A stretch of DNA of 64,000 nt, from the NCBI GenBank assembly GCA_023614405.1, contig CM042697.1:467710744-467774743 (forward strand). The letters are read 5' to 3'. The notes under the pieces were generated by a model that ran no database searches, was not told the DNA's origin, and saw only the letters and a list, made by a program, of their open reading frames with translations. The stretch's first letter is position 1. Each line of letters begins with the position of its first letter. The DNA comes from Avena insularis. Its lineage: Eukaryota; Streptophyta; Magnoliopsida; Poales; Poaceae. Positions 21,645-33,004 of this stretch are shown here, piece after piece. Made by a program: the position numbers and the translations under genes.

Positions 21645-21905
21645 TTACCGACAGAAAAAGATTGCAGTCAGGTTGATAATAATCGAGTGCCATTACTTTG
21701 TAGGTCCAAACCAAGGAATCCGTTAGAAATGTTTTAAAATGGATATTGTTCTCTCTTTGATCAGGGATTGTTATATGAAAAGAAGTGGGGTTTGAAAAAG
21801 GGAACGGAATGCTTAAACCGGAACTGCTAAAGGAACGAATTTTCAATAGTATAACTTGGGCTCCTAGAATATGGCGCCCTTGGGACAATCTATTTATTGC
21901 AGGGT
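21645..21905 (+). pseudogene. ycf2: Plastid ycf2 fragment in nuclear DNA, forward
   Basis: The frame reads [19 protein letters not shown], then after one stop (21735) LFDQGLLYEKK, and ends with SITWAPRIWRPWDNLF. These match, in order and spacing, a C-terminal region of the plastid Ycf2 protein as I recall it. Grass plastids keep ycf2 only as remnants, so this may derive from such a remnant. The surrounding AT-rich sequence (about 21380-22200) has plastid-like composition. Not functional. Confidence 0.65.
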
Positions 21906-22044
21906 TTAGTTTTGTTTCGAAGCAAAGATATCCGCGGGGGCCGGTTCATTCGTCCTATTCTACTATTCAGGACCAAGAGGTACTGGATTCTCTTTCGGAT
22001 AGGCCTTGAAAGGAGAAGAAAGGCTAAAATGCTAACGGACCTCT

Positions 22045-22140
22045 TCATAAGTAAATGGATCCCGTTGTTCAATCCTTTGATAACCAAGGTCATTCTTTGC
22101 TAAAGAGAAATGATCACTATGAGTTAGACTCAATAGAATT
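22045..22140 (-). pseudogene. ycf2: Plastid ycf2 fragment in nuclear DNA, reverse
   Basis: On the minus strand the translation gives SLTHSDHF, then [11 protein letters not shown], matching another, more internal part of Ycf2 as I recall it. It lies only about 140 bp from the forward fragment but in opposite orientation and from a different part of the protein, so the plastid insert is rearranged. Confidence 0.5.
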
Positions 22141-22275
22141 GGATCCATTTTAAATAGCAAGAATTAGGATTCTGGATCCCTCTCAATAGTAGACAAAATG
22201 ACGCAAGTAATAACTTAAAAAAAAAAGAGTTGACTGAAGTTCTCCGATCTTCACCGCCAGAGGCCAAAACCTTCT

Positions 22276-22527
22276 ATGCTCCGTCCGGCGCACTGGGCGC
22301 CACACCTAGCGTGGGACAAGCAGGCTCACAACGGTGCGGTGACACTCACGCGGCCGGAGCGATCGGTGGCCATGGAGGCGGCGTTGATTGGCTGCAACAG
22401 CTATCTCTGTGCTATGCGGCTGGGTCATCATCACCCACTCGTTCGGCAACCTGGCCTGGTCCTCGGTTTCACGCTCTTGCTCGTCACCGTCCTCCTGCTG
22501 ACGCTCTCGCCCGCGGCACGCCAGTAG
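22276..22527 (+). CDS. Hypothetical 83-aa frame with C-terminal hydrophobic segment
   Basis: Not recognised. The frame starts at ATG 22276 and ends with a hydrophobic stretch, GFTLLLVTVLLLTLS, near residues 62-77 that could span a membrane. The DNA is GC-rich relative to both flanks. A longer overlapping frame in another phase (22230-22607) exists, so coding status is uncertain. It could also be a fragment of a larger gene. Confidence 0.15.
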   Translation: MLRPAHWAPHLAWDKQAHNGAVTLTRPERSVAMEAALIGCNSYLCAMRLGHHHPLVRQPGLVLGFTLLLVTVLLLTLSPAARQ

Positions 22528-22849
22528 CCTTGGGTTGTCCAGCTCTGCGGTCGGCGCCATCTTGGCAAACGCCGTTCTGGACGACCTGTTCGACCTGGGG
22601 AAACTAGCTATGTTGTGGTAACGTGCATAGCGGTAGCTAGTTGCGATCAATAATAACAGGAAGATAGCTCCTCGGTGGGAGAGAATGCAATGCTTGGTTT
22701 CACTCTGTCCACGCCTTGGTTTCTCGTCCGGTCGCGACTCGCGGGCACCGATAGATTGTCATGCTGCAGCTGCTTTTGCCCAGTGTATGACCGTTTCCTT
22801 GTTCGTGTATGTGAAGTGATGTTGCACGTTGTGAGCATCATATATATGT

Positions 22850-22882
22850 CACCTAAACCATCTTATATTTCCAAATGGAGGA
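22850..22882. mobile_element. Right-end remnant of a Stowaway MITE
   Basis: CATCTTATATTTCCAAATGGAGGAAG followed by TA at 22883-22884 matches the right arm of the Stowaway family at 20790-20948. No left arm is found, so the element is truncated. Confidence 0.5.
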
Positions 22883-22982
22883 AGTAGCTCATGCAGTTTT
22901 TGAAATGATTCCCTTCGTTAATGTAGGACCTCGGCTCATGTGCTTGCTTGCGTCTTCTTTGCTCATGCCATTTTATGATCAA

Positions 22983-23040
22983 CTAGTATGTTGCACGCGT
23001 GCAGGTGCACGTGAGACTCAGATAATAGACGTATGACATA
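22983..23040 (-). mobile_element. Possible Helitron 3' terminus
   Basis: On the minus strand TGCACGCGTGCAACATACTAG, a self-complementary stem followed by CTAG and a T, has the form of a Helitron 3' end. The matching 5' TC end was not located to the right, so the element cannot be delimited. Confidence 0.3.
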
Positions 23041-24825
23041 TCGTCATTATATAAAATTATAATAGGTAAAAATATATAAATTTGATCAACATCTATAAAA
23101 TATGGGTAAGTTCTTGTACTTTATATTATGTAAAAGTCAACATTTATTAGCTACCTACTATTTAAAATTTTTGATAACATGGTTTAGAGAAACAATGGAG
23201 AAGATTTTAGAATAATGGAGAAGAGTGTTTTGACGTTTGTATATAGCGTTTATTGTGCTAAAGACTATTAATAGAATCTTTTAGATGCTAGGATAAAAAA
23301 TAAGATCCAACAGCTTGCAATGTTAGGATTCACAAGTCTTAATCCAACTATTAATATTTAAATTTATTCGTACACTATATTGTGATAAGATATGCACTGC
23401 TTACCCTTGGGCATCTGGGCTGACACATGCGCCAAGGTTGTGCTTTCTTTCTTTGAGAGGTGTAACAAATGTTGTGCCATCTTGGATCGCCAACTCGTAC
23501 GTCCTTTTGTACGCACCCTCATCTACCCACACAAAAACCAAGAAGAAAAACATAGGTGTCGACTCCCCACATAGTTTGTAGTTGCGGTCTATGTGCTTTG
23601 GCTTAATACAATAGGCCTCCGCGATCTATCTCCATGGATCTTGACTCCCAGTATGTAAGCCTCTTTTCTCATATGTTCTTCATCAAAAAAATACTTTTCG
23701 ATGATTCCTTATGGGGTAATCTGACATTAAAATGACTAGGTTTGTTTGACAGTTTGCGAAAATAATCGAGGTTGGAGGTGGAAGAGATGACGAGTTCGTC
23801 ATGGGTGAAGTAGCTACGGATGCAACAATGATTACGGATTTCATTTGTTATGTGGAGTGATCATGAGAATGTATGATCACTTGAATCCTCTTGTTTTCCT
23901 CTTGACTATAAATTTGTTGTTCTGTTCTACTCAATATTCAAAGTGCATCTGACCAGGTCCAATATTTTGTTAATTTGCAAAATAGGATAATTGAATTTTT
24001 TCCTGATTTTGTTATTGGAATTGTGAAAAATCTTGACGTGTCGGATGTCACATTTGCAAACCAGCAAGACTCTTTAGGCTATAACATAAAATTTATGTTT
24101 CCTTGACTTTCTTACTTTGTTTTATAATTTTTGTATCAGAAATACCGTGAGATTGCATCAAATATTTTATCTTGAATTTTGGATTTTACTAATGCATTGT
24201 GATCCTTTTCAATTCCAATTCTCTTTAAAAAATAATGGCTCTGAATATTGTTTACACAATGGGCTCAACCCATCCGGTTTTCTTAATGCACTAACTATCT
24301 AATTTTAGTAAAACATTTAGAAAAAACGTCAAAATGACCACCTCTCTCCTTCATTCTCCCCCCCCCCCCCCCGGCCCATTTTGTTTCAACTCTAGAGAGA
24401 TGAAGCATTGAAAATAGTCTCCCAAATGAGTTACATGTGTCGCCTGGATGCACTTGTTTCTTGGGACACCGTGTGGCAGTCTAATTGACATCACATCTAC
24501 TCTGAGACACCTCTATTTTTTTACAACCCAGTCACATGGGTTTTTAGGCTTTCGTTTTTATTGTAGTACAAAATTTAAGTCTACTGGTTATTTCTATGAA
24601 TCCTTGCATATGTGTTTTTCTAGGAGGGTAAATACACAAACATACGACTCAGATCATAGTAGCTATCTTGTTTAATGACAAATAATACACATATGTGAGT
24701 GTCTCGGCGCAAGAACTTCGAATGACACCGAGTGTCAATTTAGACGTATTAGTTTTTTAAAGAGAATTTTTAACAAAACTATCTTTAAATTCAAACACGG
24801 ATTGTTTTTTCTAAATTGTTACGCG
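23041..24825. other. Upstream region of ubiquitin gene 1, no gene seen
   Basis: AT-rich sequence with only short frames. A run of 15 C (24358-24372) is present. From about 24290 onward the order of short motifs (ATTTTAGTA.AA.ATTTAGA, GGGACACC.TG.GGC, GTAGCTATCTTGTTTAAT) parallels 43340-43700 upstream of ubiquitin gene 2. This indicates that the duplicated block extends at least 700 bp 5' of the promoters. Confidence 0.5.
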
Positions 24826-25100
24826 AAGTGTTGGAATGGATTGAGACAGATATAGCATCCTCACTAGACACCTTTCCGCTGGGTGAACCTTCCACATGCT
24901 TCTCGAGCTTGGCCTTGGAGACGCAAAAAATATATCAAAAAAGATGATTCGGGATACTGCGCGGTGGGGACGGACTGTGCTACCGCCTTCAGGTTTCTGT
25001 TCGCATCCGGAGATGCTGTCGGTTCGGCACAGGCTTAAGGCTTTGCCTAACCGACCCTGTGTCCCTCCCATAAGTACCGCAGCCGATCGTCTCTCGCGTC
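24826..25100 (+). promoter_or_regulatory. Promoter of ubiquitin gene 1
   Basis: Shares with the gene 2 promoter the blocks CCTTCCACATGCTTCT-like, GGTGGGGACGG.CT, TACCGCCTTC.GG and GGTCGGTTCGGCACA-like, then CCGACCCT. The TATA position reads CATAAGTACC (25069-25078), where gene 2 has TATAAGTGCC. The heat-shock-like TTCTAGAA of gene 2 reads TTCTCGAG here. Both changes could weaken transcription. Confidence 0.65.
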
Positions 25101-25160
25101 GCGTATCACCCAGCCCCCCCTAATTCCCGACCAAGAAAATATCTGTAATCCTCCGTCAAG
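25101..25160 (+). other. 5'-UTR exon of ubiquitin gene 1
   Basis: The transcribed leader probably starts about 30 bp after the TATA-like box and ends at CCTCCGTCAAG (25150-25160), directly before GT at 25161. The same exon end, CCTCCGTCAAG|GT, occurs in gene 2 at 44163-44175. The precise transcription start is inferred. Confidence 0.6.
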
Positions 25161-25315
25161 GTATTCGTCCTCTTCGCGATCTTCTCCGCTTTCTGTTCGT
25201 ATCTCGATTGACATGTTCTTGAATCCCGTTTACCCTTGTAGATCGCTGTATGCATGTTTCACAATTGTCTGAACATCGATGGATTACAGTTTTTTCATAC
25301 AGTAGTTATGATCGA

Positions 25316-25572
25316 TGTTAGGATCCAAATACTTAGATGCACTCAGTCACACAGATACATCGAATTGTTTAGCTAGATACAAGAACAAGCAAGAAGAAGA
25401 TTGGGAATCAGAGCCGAGGTGGGAGAGAGAGAGCCGCCGCCGTGCCGATCTGATCCTTCTGGATGCCTTGATCGTTGTCTCCTGCCAGATATAAGTAGCG
25501 TCCAGTCCTGATGGTCGATGCCAGGCTAGGCCCATGAGGCCAGCCCAGGTAGTATTGGTAGGGTTCCTAACA
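25316..25572 (-). repeat. LTR1 (outer, 3' LTR of the array)
   Basis: 257 bp from TGTTAGGATCC to CCTAACA. It carries the outer-LTR variants GAAGATTGGG and (GA)-extended GAGAGAGAGAG, shared with LTR5, plus private changes (GTGCCGATCTG, CAGATATAAG, AGCGTCC, AGGCTAGG). Confidence 0.93.
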
Positions 25573-26572
25573 CCCCTCCCTCCTTGAAACTCGGCTTGAC
25601 CCCAAGCCGACGCTGCCGAGAACCCGCCTGGATCCCATTGCTGACCACCTCTGTTGATTTGATCGCATGTGTTGACCCAAAGCTGGCGTACGCCTCCCTC
25701 CTTGACAACCTTCCTGTACCCAAGTCATTGTTGTACAGCCAACATATGCCAATAGAAAATATCCAAGACCCCATGATACATCCAGAACTATGTTCCGAGC
25801 AGATCCTGTGAAATTTATTTGCTGGTTGGTACAAGCTCAAACCAAAGTGCCCATCCAACCATGTGCAAAATACAGAATATTTCCAATGTGTATTGACTAG
25901 TGAAACAATGCTCAGAGAGCTTCCATTGAGAAACATACATGATGAGAGAACTACTAACTCTGTGTATGCTGATGGTGTTAAGCCAATGCCTGGATCCCAG
26001 ATCCTCTGAAGCTGCATATTGAAGTACCATGGACTGCCATGCGCAATATCAGAAAAAGTTTGATAGAAGACAGTGAGATTAAGTAAGCCATGATGCCAAC
26101 CTAGTGTCCCACTCCAAGCATGAAAACGGGAATCATGTGACTGCATTTTTAAACTTGGACTTGCTTCCTGGGATGTGAACACTGCAGGCATTGTACTCAC
26201 AATAACACATAGCTCACGCTCAAACAAAGGATCAAGACTCAGAGCACTGCTTGCTACATAGCACTGGACCAAGAACTCATTGAGTGAGGTAGAGTAGAAG
26301 GACTTGACCCAACATGTACTGACCTGGACATTGTAGTTGAGCAAACACATTGATAATTGTTGATCCCACATGCGAACTGTTTCATGACTGCACATCAGGA
26401 CACTATCAAGAGGTTTAGAACTGCTTTCTGAATTAGATTGCTCGTCGATTTCCCAAGCACCACATATCAGAGTCCAAAAACTTTTAATAGCTCCAAAGTG
26501 CAAATACCAGTATGAGCAACCAATTGATTCCTGTTGTACTGACATTGTTGCATCTAGTTCATGGCACTGCAC
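25526..26572 (-). other. Long open frame in the 3' half of array unit 1, coding value uncertain
   Basis: 348 codons are open from 26572 through the polypurine tract and into LTR1. The same frame is open, with small changes, at 31452-32384 and 34491-35420, and is broken in unit 2 (28589-29329 plus 29220-29516). The product is rich in Ser, Trp and Cys, with no domain I recognise. Reading into the LTR argues against a conserved protein; openness in all units may only reflect recent duplication. Confidence 0.25.
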
Positions 26573-27490
26573 TCCACAGTAATTATATGTCTCAAATATT
26601 CAGTAGAGAAACCACCAGTACGACCACCATTTGCCATCGCTAGAAAACACCACTGATTGTAGCCTAAAGGAACACATTGCAGTAAAAGATGTGTCAAATG
26701 GTATCATACCTGCAGTAGCTAGCGAACACCCTTGAGCAACAAATCGTATAGTAACCAAGCACGTAGACATCTTTGAAGGCCATGGCTTCATTGCATCAAT
26801 GAAGGAGTTTTTGGTTATGGTGGTAGGTCAGACTGCTTCTGACGCCCGCCACCACAACAGGAAGTAAACGATGGCGACGACATGGGTTGGTTGTCTGTAG
26901 CAGTAAGCCGATCGAACTAAAACGATGGCCATGGTGTGGGTCGTAGCAGCAGCTCATGGCACCTGCAACTCGAGGTCACACTTGTCACAAATGAAGACAA
27001 CAGCAGGATCAGTGTCATGGTTGCAGGAGTGGTTGACGGTGCGGTGCTGTCGTTGGGAACAGCGGGAGTGACCGCCAGTGACCAGTCAGTGGCGACAGTC
27101 GCAACCATGGATGTGGTGCCCTTCATGGGCTCGCAGTTGAGGGTTCCGTTGCCTGCTGCCGCGGAAATAGGCACAGGGATGATGGTGATGGTGGCCATGG
27201 GTGACGTCTGTGCCATAGAGGTGAAAGCCAGAGCTGGCTCGGTGGCATCACAGCTTGGGGATCCCGTCAAGTAGAATGCGGGCGCCGCCAAGCTGATGTC
27301 ATTGGTAACAGCAGCAGCGACCACCAGAGACTCCTCCATGATGGGGACCATACCCAGGGGCTCAACCAGCCCTACCGACATGCTGACGAGCTCAGTCGTA
27401 CGGGCCGCAAGAACGCTATCCTCGGTGTCGGCATTGGGAGTGGAGATGTTGTGGTCGAAGCAGTCAGAGTTTGTTGATGCAATGGGGTCA

Positions 27491-28195
27491 TTACTGTCCC
27501 CATGCAGCACCGACACAGCCGCACGAGTGGCTGCGGCCAAAGGTTGGACCGGCAACACATCCGATGAAGCGCTCCACATCTTCGTGCAACAAGATCGTAG
27601 TAGATGCAGCGGACATCCCAGCAGTGCAAAAGCTTGCGCGCTGCATGCCCCAAACGAACCTGACATCTGCTGCCACACATATTTCCCCCTCTGTTGTTGC
27701 GGGGTACACCACCAACTGCTCCACTCCATAGGGAGCGAAGAGGCGATGTAAGAGAGCTTCAGTAATTGGGTAATTTGCACGACAAACGACCATGCTTAGG
27801 ACCTGATCAGATGTTGCTGACAACCCGGATGCCCATGGCGTCGTTGTGGTCGAGGCGGTGATGTCTTGGGCCGCACATTTCATCGAACAGGTTACAGGCA
27901 CCAGAGCGGTGGTGTCAATGGGAGCACTCAAAGCGATTGCTAGTGACTCCTCGGTGATGGAGGCTATAGCCGGGGGCTCGGCCAGCCCTACAGACACGGT
28001 GACGGGATCGGTCGTGCCAGAGCTCACCAGCTCGGGCCCAACGATGCCGTCGGCAATGACGGCGAGAGTGGAGTTGTCATGGTCGTCTGCATCGAATGAT
28101 GTCTCCACTCGACGAAGAGCGTCGTGTATCTCGTCGAAGACACGCTTGTTTCTGGCCGCCCACTCATCGAGGTATGCCTTGAGCTCGGGATTCAT
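27491..28195 (-). pseudogene. gag-like ORF of array unit 1, frameshifted
   Basis: Starts at ATG 28195 with NPELKAYLDEWAARNKRVF and keeps the RRM-like part (MVVCRANYPITEALLHRLF, then LFAPYGVEQLVVYP), but shifts frame after FVWGMQRASFC. The rest of the protein continues in the other frame, 26917-27780. The 362-aa version is intact in units 3 and 4. The primer-binding site next to LTR2 is also damaged (CTCGATACTGA). Confidence 0.7.
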
Positions 28196-28261
28196 GGCGA
28201 GTATGAGGTGGGTGGAAAAAATTGGAGAAACTTTTGGGAGGTGGAGACTGCTCGATACTGA

Positions 28262-28516
28262 TGTTAGGATCCAAATACTTAGATGCACTCAGTCACACAG
28301 ATACATCGAATTGTTTAGCTAGATACAAGAACAAGCAAGAAGAAGACTGGGAATCAGAGCCGAGGTGGGAGAGAGAGCCGCCGCCATGTCGTTCTGATCC
28401 TTCTGGATGCCTTGATCGTTGTCTCCTGCCAGGTATAAGTAGCATCCAGTCCTGATGGTCGATGCCAGGCCAGGCCCATGAGGCCAGCCCAGGTAGTATT
28501 GGTAGGGCTCCTAACA
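28262..28516 (-). repeat. LTR2 (inner)
   Basis: 255 bp, TGTTAGG to CTAACA. It has the inner-LTR variants GAAGACTGGG, GAGAGAGAGCC and CATGTCGTTCTG, shared with LTR3 and LTR4 and absent from the outer LTRs. Confidence 0.93.
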
Positions 28517-31207
28517 TCCCTCCCTCCTTGAAACTCGGCTTGACCCCAAGCCGACACTGCCGAGAACCCGCCTGGATCCCATTGCTGACTACGTCTGTTG
28601 ATTTGATCGCCTGTGTTGACCCAAAGCTGGCATACGCCTCCCTCCTTGACAACCTTCATGTACCCAAGTCATTGTTGTACAGCCAACATATGCCAATAGA
28701 AAATATCCAAGACCCCATGATACATCCAGAACTATGTTGCGAGCAGATCCTGAGTGAAATTTATTTGCTGGTTGGTACAAGCTCAAACCAAAGTGCCCAT
28801 CCAACCATGTGCAAAATACAGCATATTTCCAATGTGTACTGACTAGTGAAACAATGCTCAGAGAGCTTCCATTGAGAAGCATACATGATGAGAGAACTAC
28901 TAACTCTGTGTATGCTGATGGTGTTAAGCCAATGCCTGGATCCCAGATCCTCTGAAGCTGCATATTGAAGTACCATGGACTGCCATGCGCAATATCAGAA
29001 AAAGTTTGATAGAAGACAGTGAGATTAAGTAAGCCATGATGCCAACCTAGTGTCCCACTCCAAGCATGAAAACGGGAATCATGTGACTGCATTTTTAAAC
29101 TTGGACTTGCTTCCTGGGATGTGAACACTGCAGGCACTATACTCACAATAACACATAGCTCACGCTCAAACAAAGGATCAAGACTCAGAGCACTGCTTGC
29201 TACATAGCCGACCAAGAACTCATTGAGTGAGGTAGAGTAGAAGGACTTGACCCAACATGTAATCGACCTGGACATTGTAGTTGAGCAAACACATTGATAA
29301 TTGTTGATCCCACATGCGAACTGTTTCATGACTGCACATCAGGACACTATCAAGAGGTTTAGAACTGCTTTCTGAATTAGATTGCTCGTCGATTTCCCAA
29401 GCACCACATATCAGAGTCCAAAAACTTTTAATAGCTCCAAAGTGCAAATACCAGTATGAGCAACCAATTGATTCCTGTTGTACTGACATTGTTGCATCTA
29501 GTTCATGGCACTGCACTCCACAGTAATTATATGTCTCAAATATTCAGTAGAGAAACCACCAGTACGACCACCATTTGCCATCGCTAGAAAACACCACTGA
29601 TTGTAGCCTAAAGGAACACATTGCAGTAAAAGATGTGTCAAATGGTATCATACCTGCAGTAGCTAGCGAACACCCTTGAGCAACAAATCGTATAGTAACC
29701 AAGCACGTAGACATCTTTGAAGGCCATGGCTTCCATTGCATCAATGAAGGAGTTTTTGGTTATGGTGGTAGGTCAGACTGCTTCTGACGCCCGCCACCAC
29801 AACAGGAAGTAAACGATGGCGACGACATGGGTTGGTTATGCATGCGATAAGCCGATCGAACTAAAACGATGGCCATGGTGTGGGTCGTAGCAGCAGCTCA
29901 TGGCACCTGCAACTCGAGGTCACACTTGTCACAAATGAAGACAACAACAGGATCAGTGTCATGGTTGCAGGAGTGGTTGACGGTGCGGTGCTGTCGTTGG
30001 GAACAGCGGGAGTGACCGCCAGTGACCAGTCAGTGGCGACAGTCGCAACCATGGATGTGGTGCCCTTCATGGGCTCGCAGTTGAGGGTTCCGTTGCCTGC
30101 TGCCGCGGAAATAGGCACAGGGATGATGGTGATGGTGGCCATGGGTGACGTCTGTGCCATAGAGGTGAAAGCAAGAGCTGGCTCGGTGGCATCACAGCTT
30201 GGGGATCCCGTCAAGTAGAATGCGGGCGCCGCCAAGCTGATGTCATTGGTAACAGCAGCAGCGACCACCAGAGACTCCTCCATGATGGGGACCATACCCA
30301 GGGGCTCAACCAGCCCTACCGACATGCTTGTGAGCTCGCCTGCACGGGCCCGACAACGCTATCCTCGGTGTCGGCATTGGGAGTCGAGATGTTGTGGTCG
30401 AAGCAGTCAGAGTTTGTTGATGCAATGGGGTCATTACTGTCCCCATGCAGCACCGACACAGCCGCACGAGTGGCTGCGGCCAAAGGTTGGACCGGCAACA
30501 CATCCGATGAAGCGCTCCACATCTTCAGGCAACAGCATCTGTAGTAGATGCAGCGGACATCCCAGTGTGCAAAAGCTTGCGCCGCTGCATGCCCTGAAAC
30601 GAACCTGACATCTGCTGCCACACATATTTCCCCCTCTGTTGTTGCGGGGTACACCACCAACTGCTCCACTCCATAGGGAGCGAAGAGGCGATGTAAGAGA
30701 GCTTCAGTAATTGGGTAATTTGCACGACAAACGACCATGCTTAGGACCTGATCAGATGTTGCTGACAACCCGGATGCCCATGGCGTCGTTGTGGTCGAGG
30801 CGGTGATGTCTTGGGCCGCACATTTCATCGAACAGTTCTGGTAGCGGGCGGTGGTGTCAATGGGAGCACTCAAAGCGATTGCTAGTGACTCCTCGGTGAT
30901 GGAGGCTGTAGCCGGGGGCTCGGCCAGCCCTACAGACACGGTGACGGGATCGGTCGTGCCAGAGCTCACCAGCTCGGGCCCAACGACGCCGTCGGCAATG
31001 ACGGCGAGAGTGGAGTTGTCATGGTCGTCTGCATCGAATGATGTCTCCACTCGACGAAGAGCGTCGTGTATCTCGTCGAAGACACGCTTGTTTCTGGCCG
31101 CCCACTCATCGAGGTATGCCTTGAGCTCGGGATTCATGGCGAGTATGAGGTGGGTGGAAAAAAATTGGAGAAACTTTTGGGAGGTGGAGACTGGCTCTGA
31201 TACCAGA
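28517..31207 (-). mobile_element. Internal domain, array unit 2
   Basis: Bounded by LTR2 and LTR3, 2691 bp. Holds the polypurine tract at its left end, a PBS complement TGGCTCTGATACCA at 31192-31205, and a frameshifted gag-like ORF. It differs from the other units by scattered short indels (for example near 29209, 29261, 29838, 30348 and 30838), so it is an independently decaying copy and not an exact duplicate. Confidence 0.88.
30316..31137 (-). pseudogene. gag-like ORF of array unit 2, frameshifted
   Basis: Starts at ATG 31137 (NPELKAYLDEW...). The RRM-like part and the following VLPVQPLAAATRA segment are kept, but the frame changes near 30340 through a short indel (TGTGAGCTCGCCTGCACGG region) and ends in unrelated residues. 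Another small deletion near 30838 changes the ALAPVTCSMK segment to ARYQNCSMK. The distal part continues in another frame, 29861-30325. Confidence 0.7.
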
Positions 31208-31457
31208 TGTTAGGATCCAAATACTTAGATGCACTCAGTCACACAGATACATCGAATTGTTTAGCTAGATACAAGAACAAGTAAGAAGAAGACTGGGAAT
31301 CAGAGCCGAGGTGGGAGAGAGAGCCGCCATCATGTCGTTCTGATCCTTCTGGATGCCTTGATCGTTGTCTCCTGCCATGTATAAGTAGCATCCAGTCCTG
31401 ATGGTCGATGCCAGGCCCATGAGGCCAGCCCAGGTAGTATTGGTAGGGCTCCTAACA
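31208..31457 (-). repeat. LTR3 (inner)
   Basis: 250 bp. Inner-type variants as LTR2, plus its own short deletions (in the CAGGCCAGGCCC block) and GCCATCATG for GCCGCCATG. The polypurine tract next to it is shortened to CCCTCCTCC. Confidence 0.92.
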
Positions 31458-33004
31458 TCCCTCCTCCTTGAAACTCGGCTTGACCCCAAGCCGACACCGA
31501 GAACCCGCTGGATCCCATTGTCGACTCGTGCATTGATTTGATCGCCTGTGTTGACCCAAAGCTGGCATACGCCTCCCTCCTTGACAACCTTCCTGTACCC
31601 AAGTCATTGTTGTACAGCCAACATATGCCAATAGAAAATATCCAAGACCCCATGATACATCCAGAACTATGTTGCGAGCAGATCCTGAGTGAAATTTATT
31701 TGCTGGTTGGTACAAGCTCAAACCAAAGTGCCCATCCAACCATGTGCAAAATACAGCATATTTCCAATGTGTACTGACTAGTGAAACAATGCTCAGAGAG
31801 CTTCCATTGAGAAGCATACATGATGAGAGAACTACTAACTCTGTGTATGCTGATGGTGTTAAGCCAATGCCTGGATCCCAGATCCTCTGAAGCTGCATAT
31901 TGAAGTACCATGGACTGCCATGCGCAATATCAGAAAAAGTTTGATAGAAGACAGTGAGATTAAGTAAGCCATGATGCCAACCTAGTGTCCCACTCCAAGC
32001 ATGAAAACGGGAATCATGTGACTGCATTTTTAAACTTGGACTTGCTTCCTGGGATGTGAACACTGCAGGCACTGTACTCATAATAACACATAGCTCACGC
32101 TCAAACAAAGGATCAAGACTCAGAGCACTGCTTGCTACATAGCACTGGACCAAGAACTCATTGAGTGAGGTAGAGTATAAGGACTTGACCCAACATGTAC
32201 TAACCTGGACATTGTAGTTGAGCAAACACATTGATAATTGTTGATCCCACATGCGAACTGTTTCATGACTGCACATCAGGACACTATCAAGAGGTTTAGA
32301 ACTGCTTTCTGAATTAGATTGCTCGTCGATTTCCCAAGCACCACATATCAGAGTCCAAATACTTTTAATAGCTCCAAAGTGCAAATACCAGTATGAGCAA
32401 CCAATTGATTCCTGTTATGCGACATTGCTGCATCTAGTTCATGGCAATCGCACTCCACAATAATTATATGTCTCAAATATGCAGTAGAGAAACCACCACT
32501 ACGACCACCATTTGCCATCGCTAGAAAACACCACTGATTGTAGCCTAAAGGAACACATTGCAGTAAAAGATGTGTCAAATGGCATCATACCAGCAGTAGC
32601 TAGCGAACACCCTTGAGCAACAAATCATATAGTAACCAAGCATGTAGAGATCTTTGAAGGCCATGGCTTCCATTGCATCAATGAAGGAGTTTTTGGTTAT
32701 GGTGGTAGGTCAGACTGCTTCTGATGCCCGCGACCACAACAGGAAGTAAACGATGGCGACGACATGGGTTGGTTTTCTGTAGCAGTAAGCTGACCGAACT
32801 GAAACGATGGCCATGGTGTGGGCCGTAGCAGCAGCTCATGGCACCTGCAACTCGAGGTCACACTTGTCACAAATGAAGACAACAGCAGGATTGGTGTCAT
32901 GGTTGCAGGAGTGGTTGACGGTGCGGTGCTGTCGTTGGGAACAGCGGGAGTGACCGCCAGTGACCAGTCAGTGGCGACAGTCGCAACCATGGATGTGGTG
33001 CCCT

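Noticed and set aside
21528..21737. Plastid-like frame as a functional gene
   Set aside because: Only short ycf2-like pieces remain, with stops and mixed orientation.
24358..24372. C15 homopolymer as a functional element
   Set aside because: Simple homopolymer run; may also be a sequencing-length artefact. No associated structure.
26936..27274. Plus-strand frames in the array (such as MGRSSSSWHLQLEV..., MVEAVMSWAAH...) repeated in each unit
   Set aside because: They lie opposite the gag-like ORF and recur only because the units are duplicated. Their composition mirrors the antisense codons and no domain is seen.
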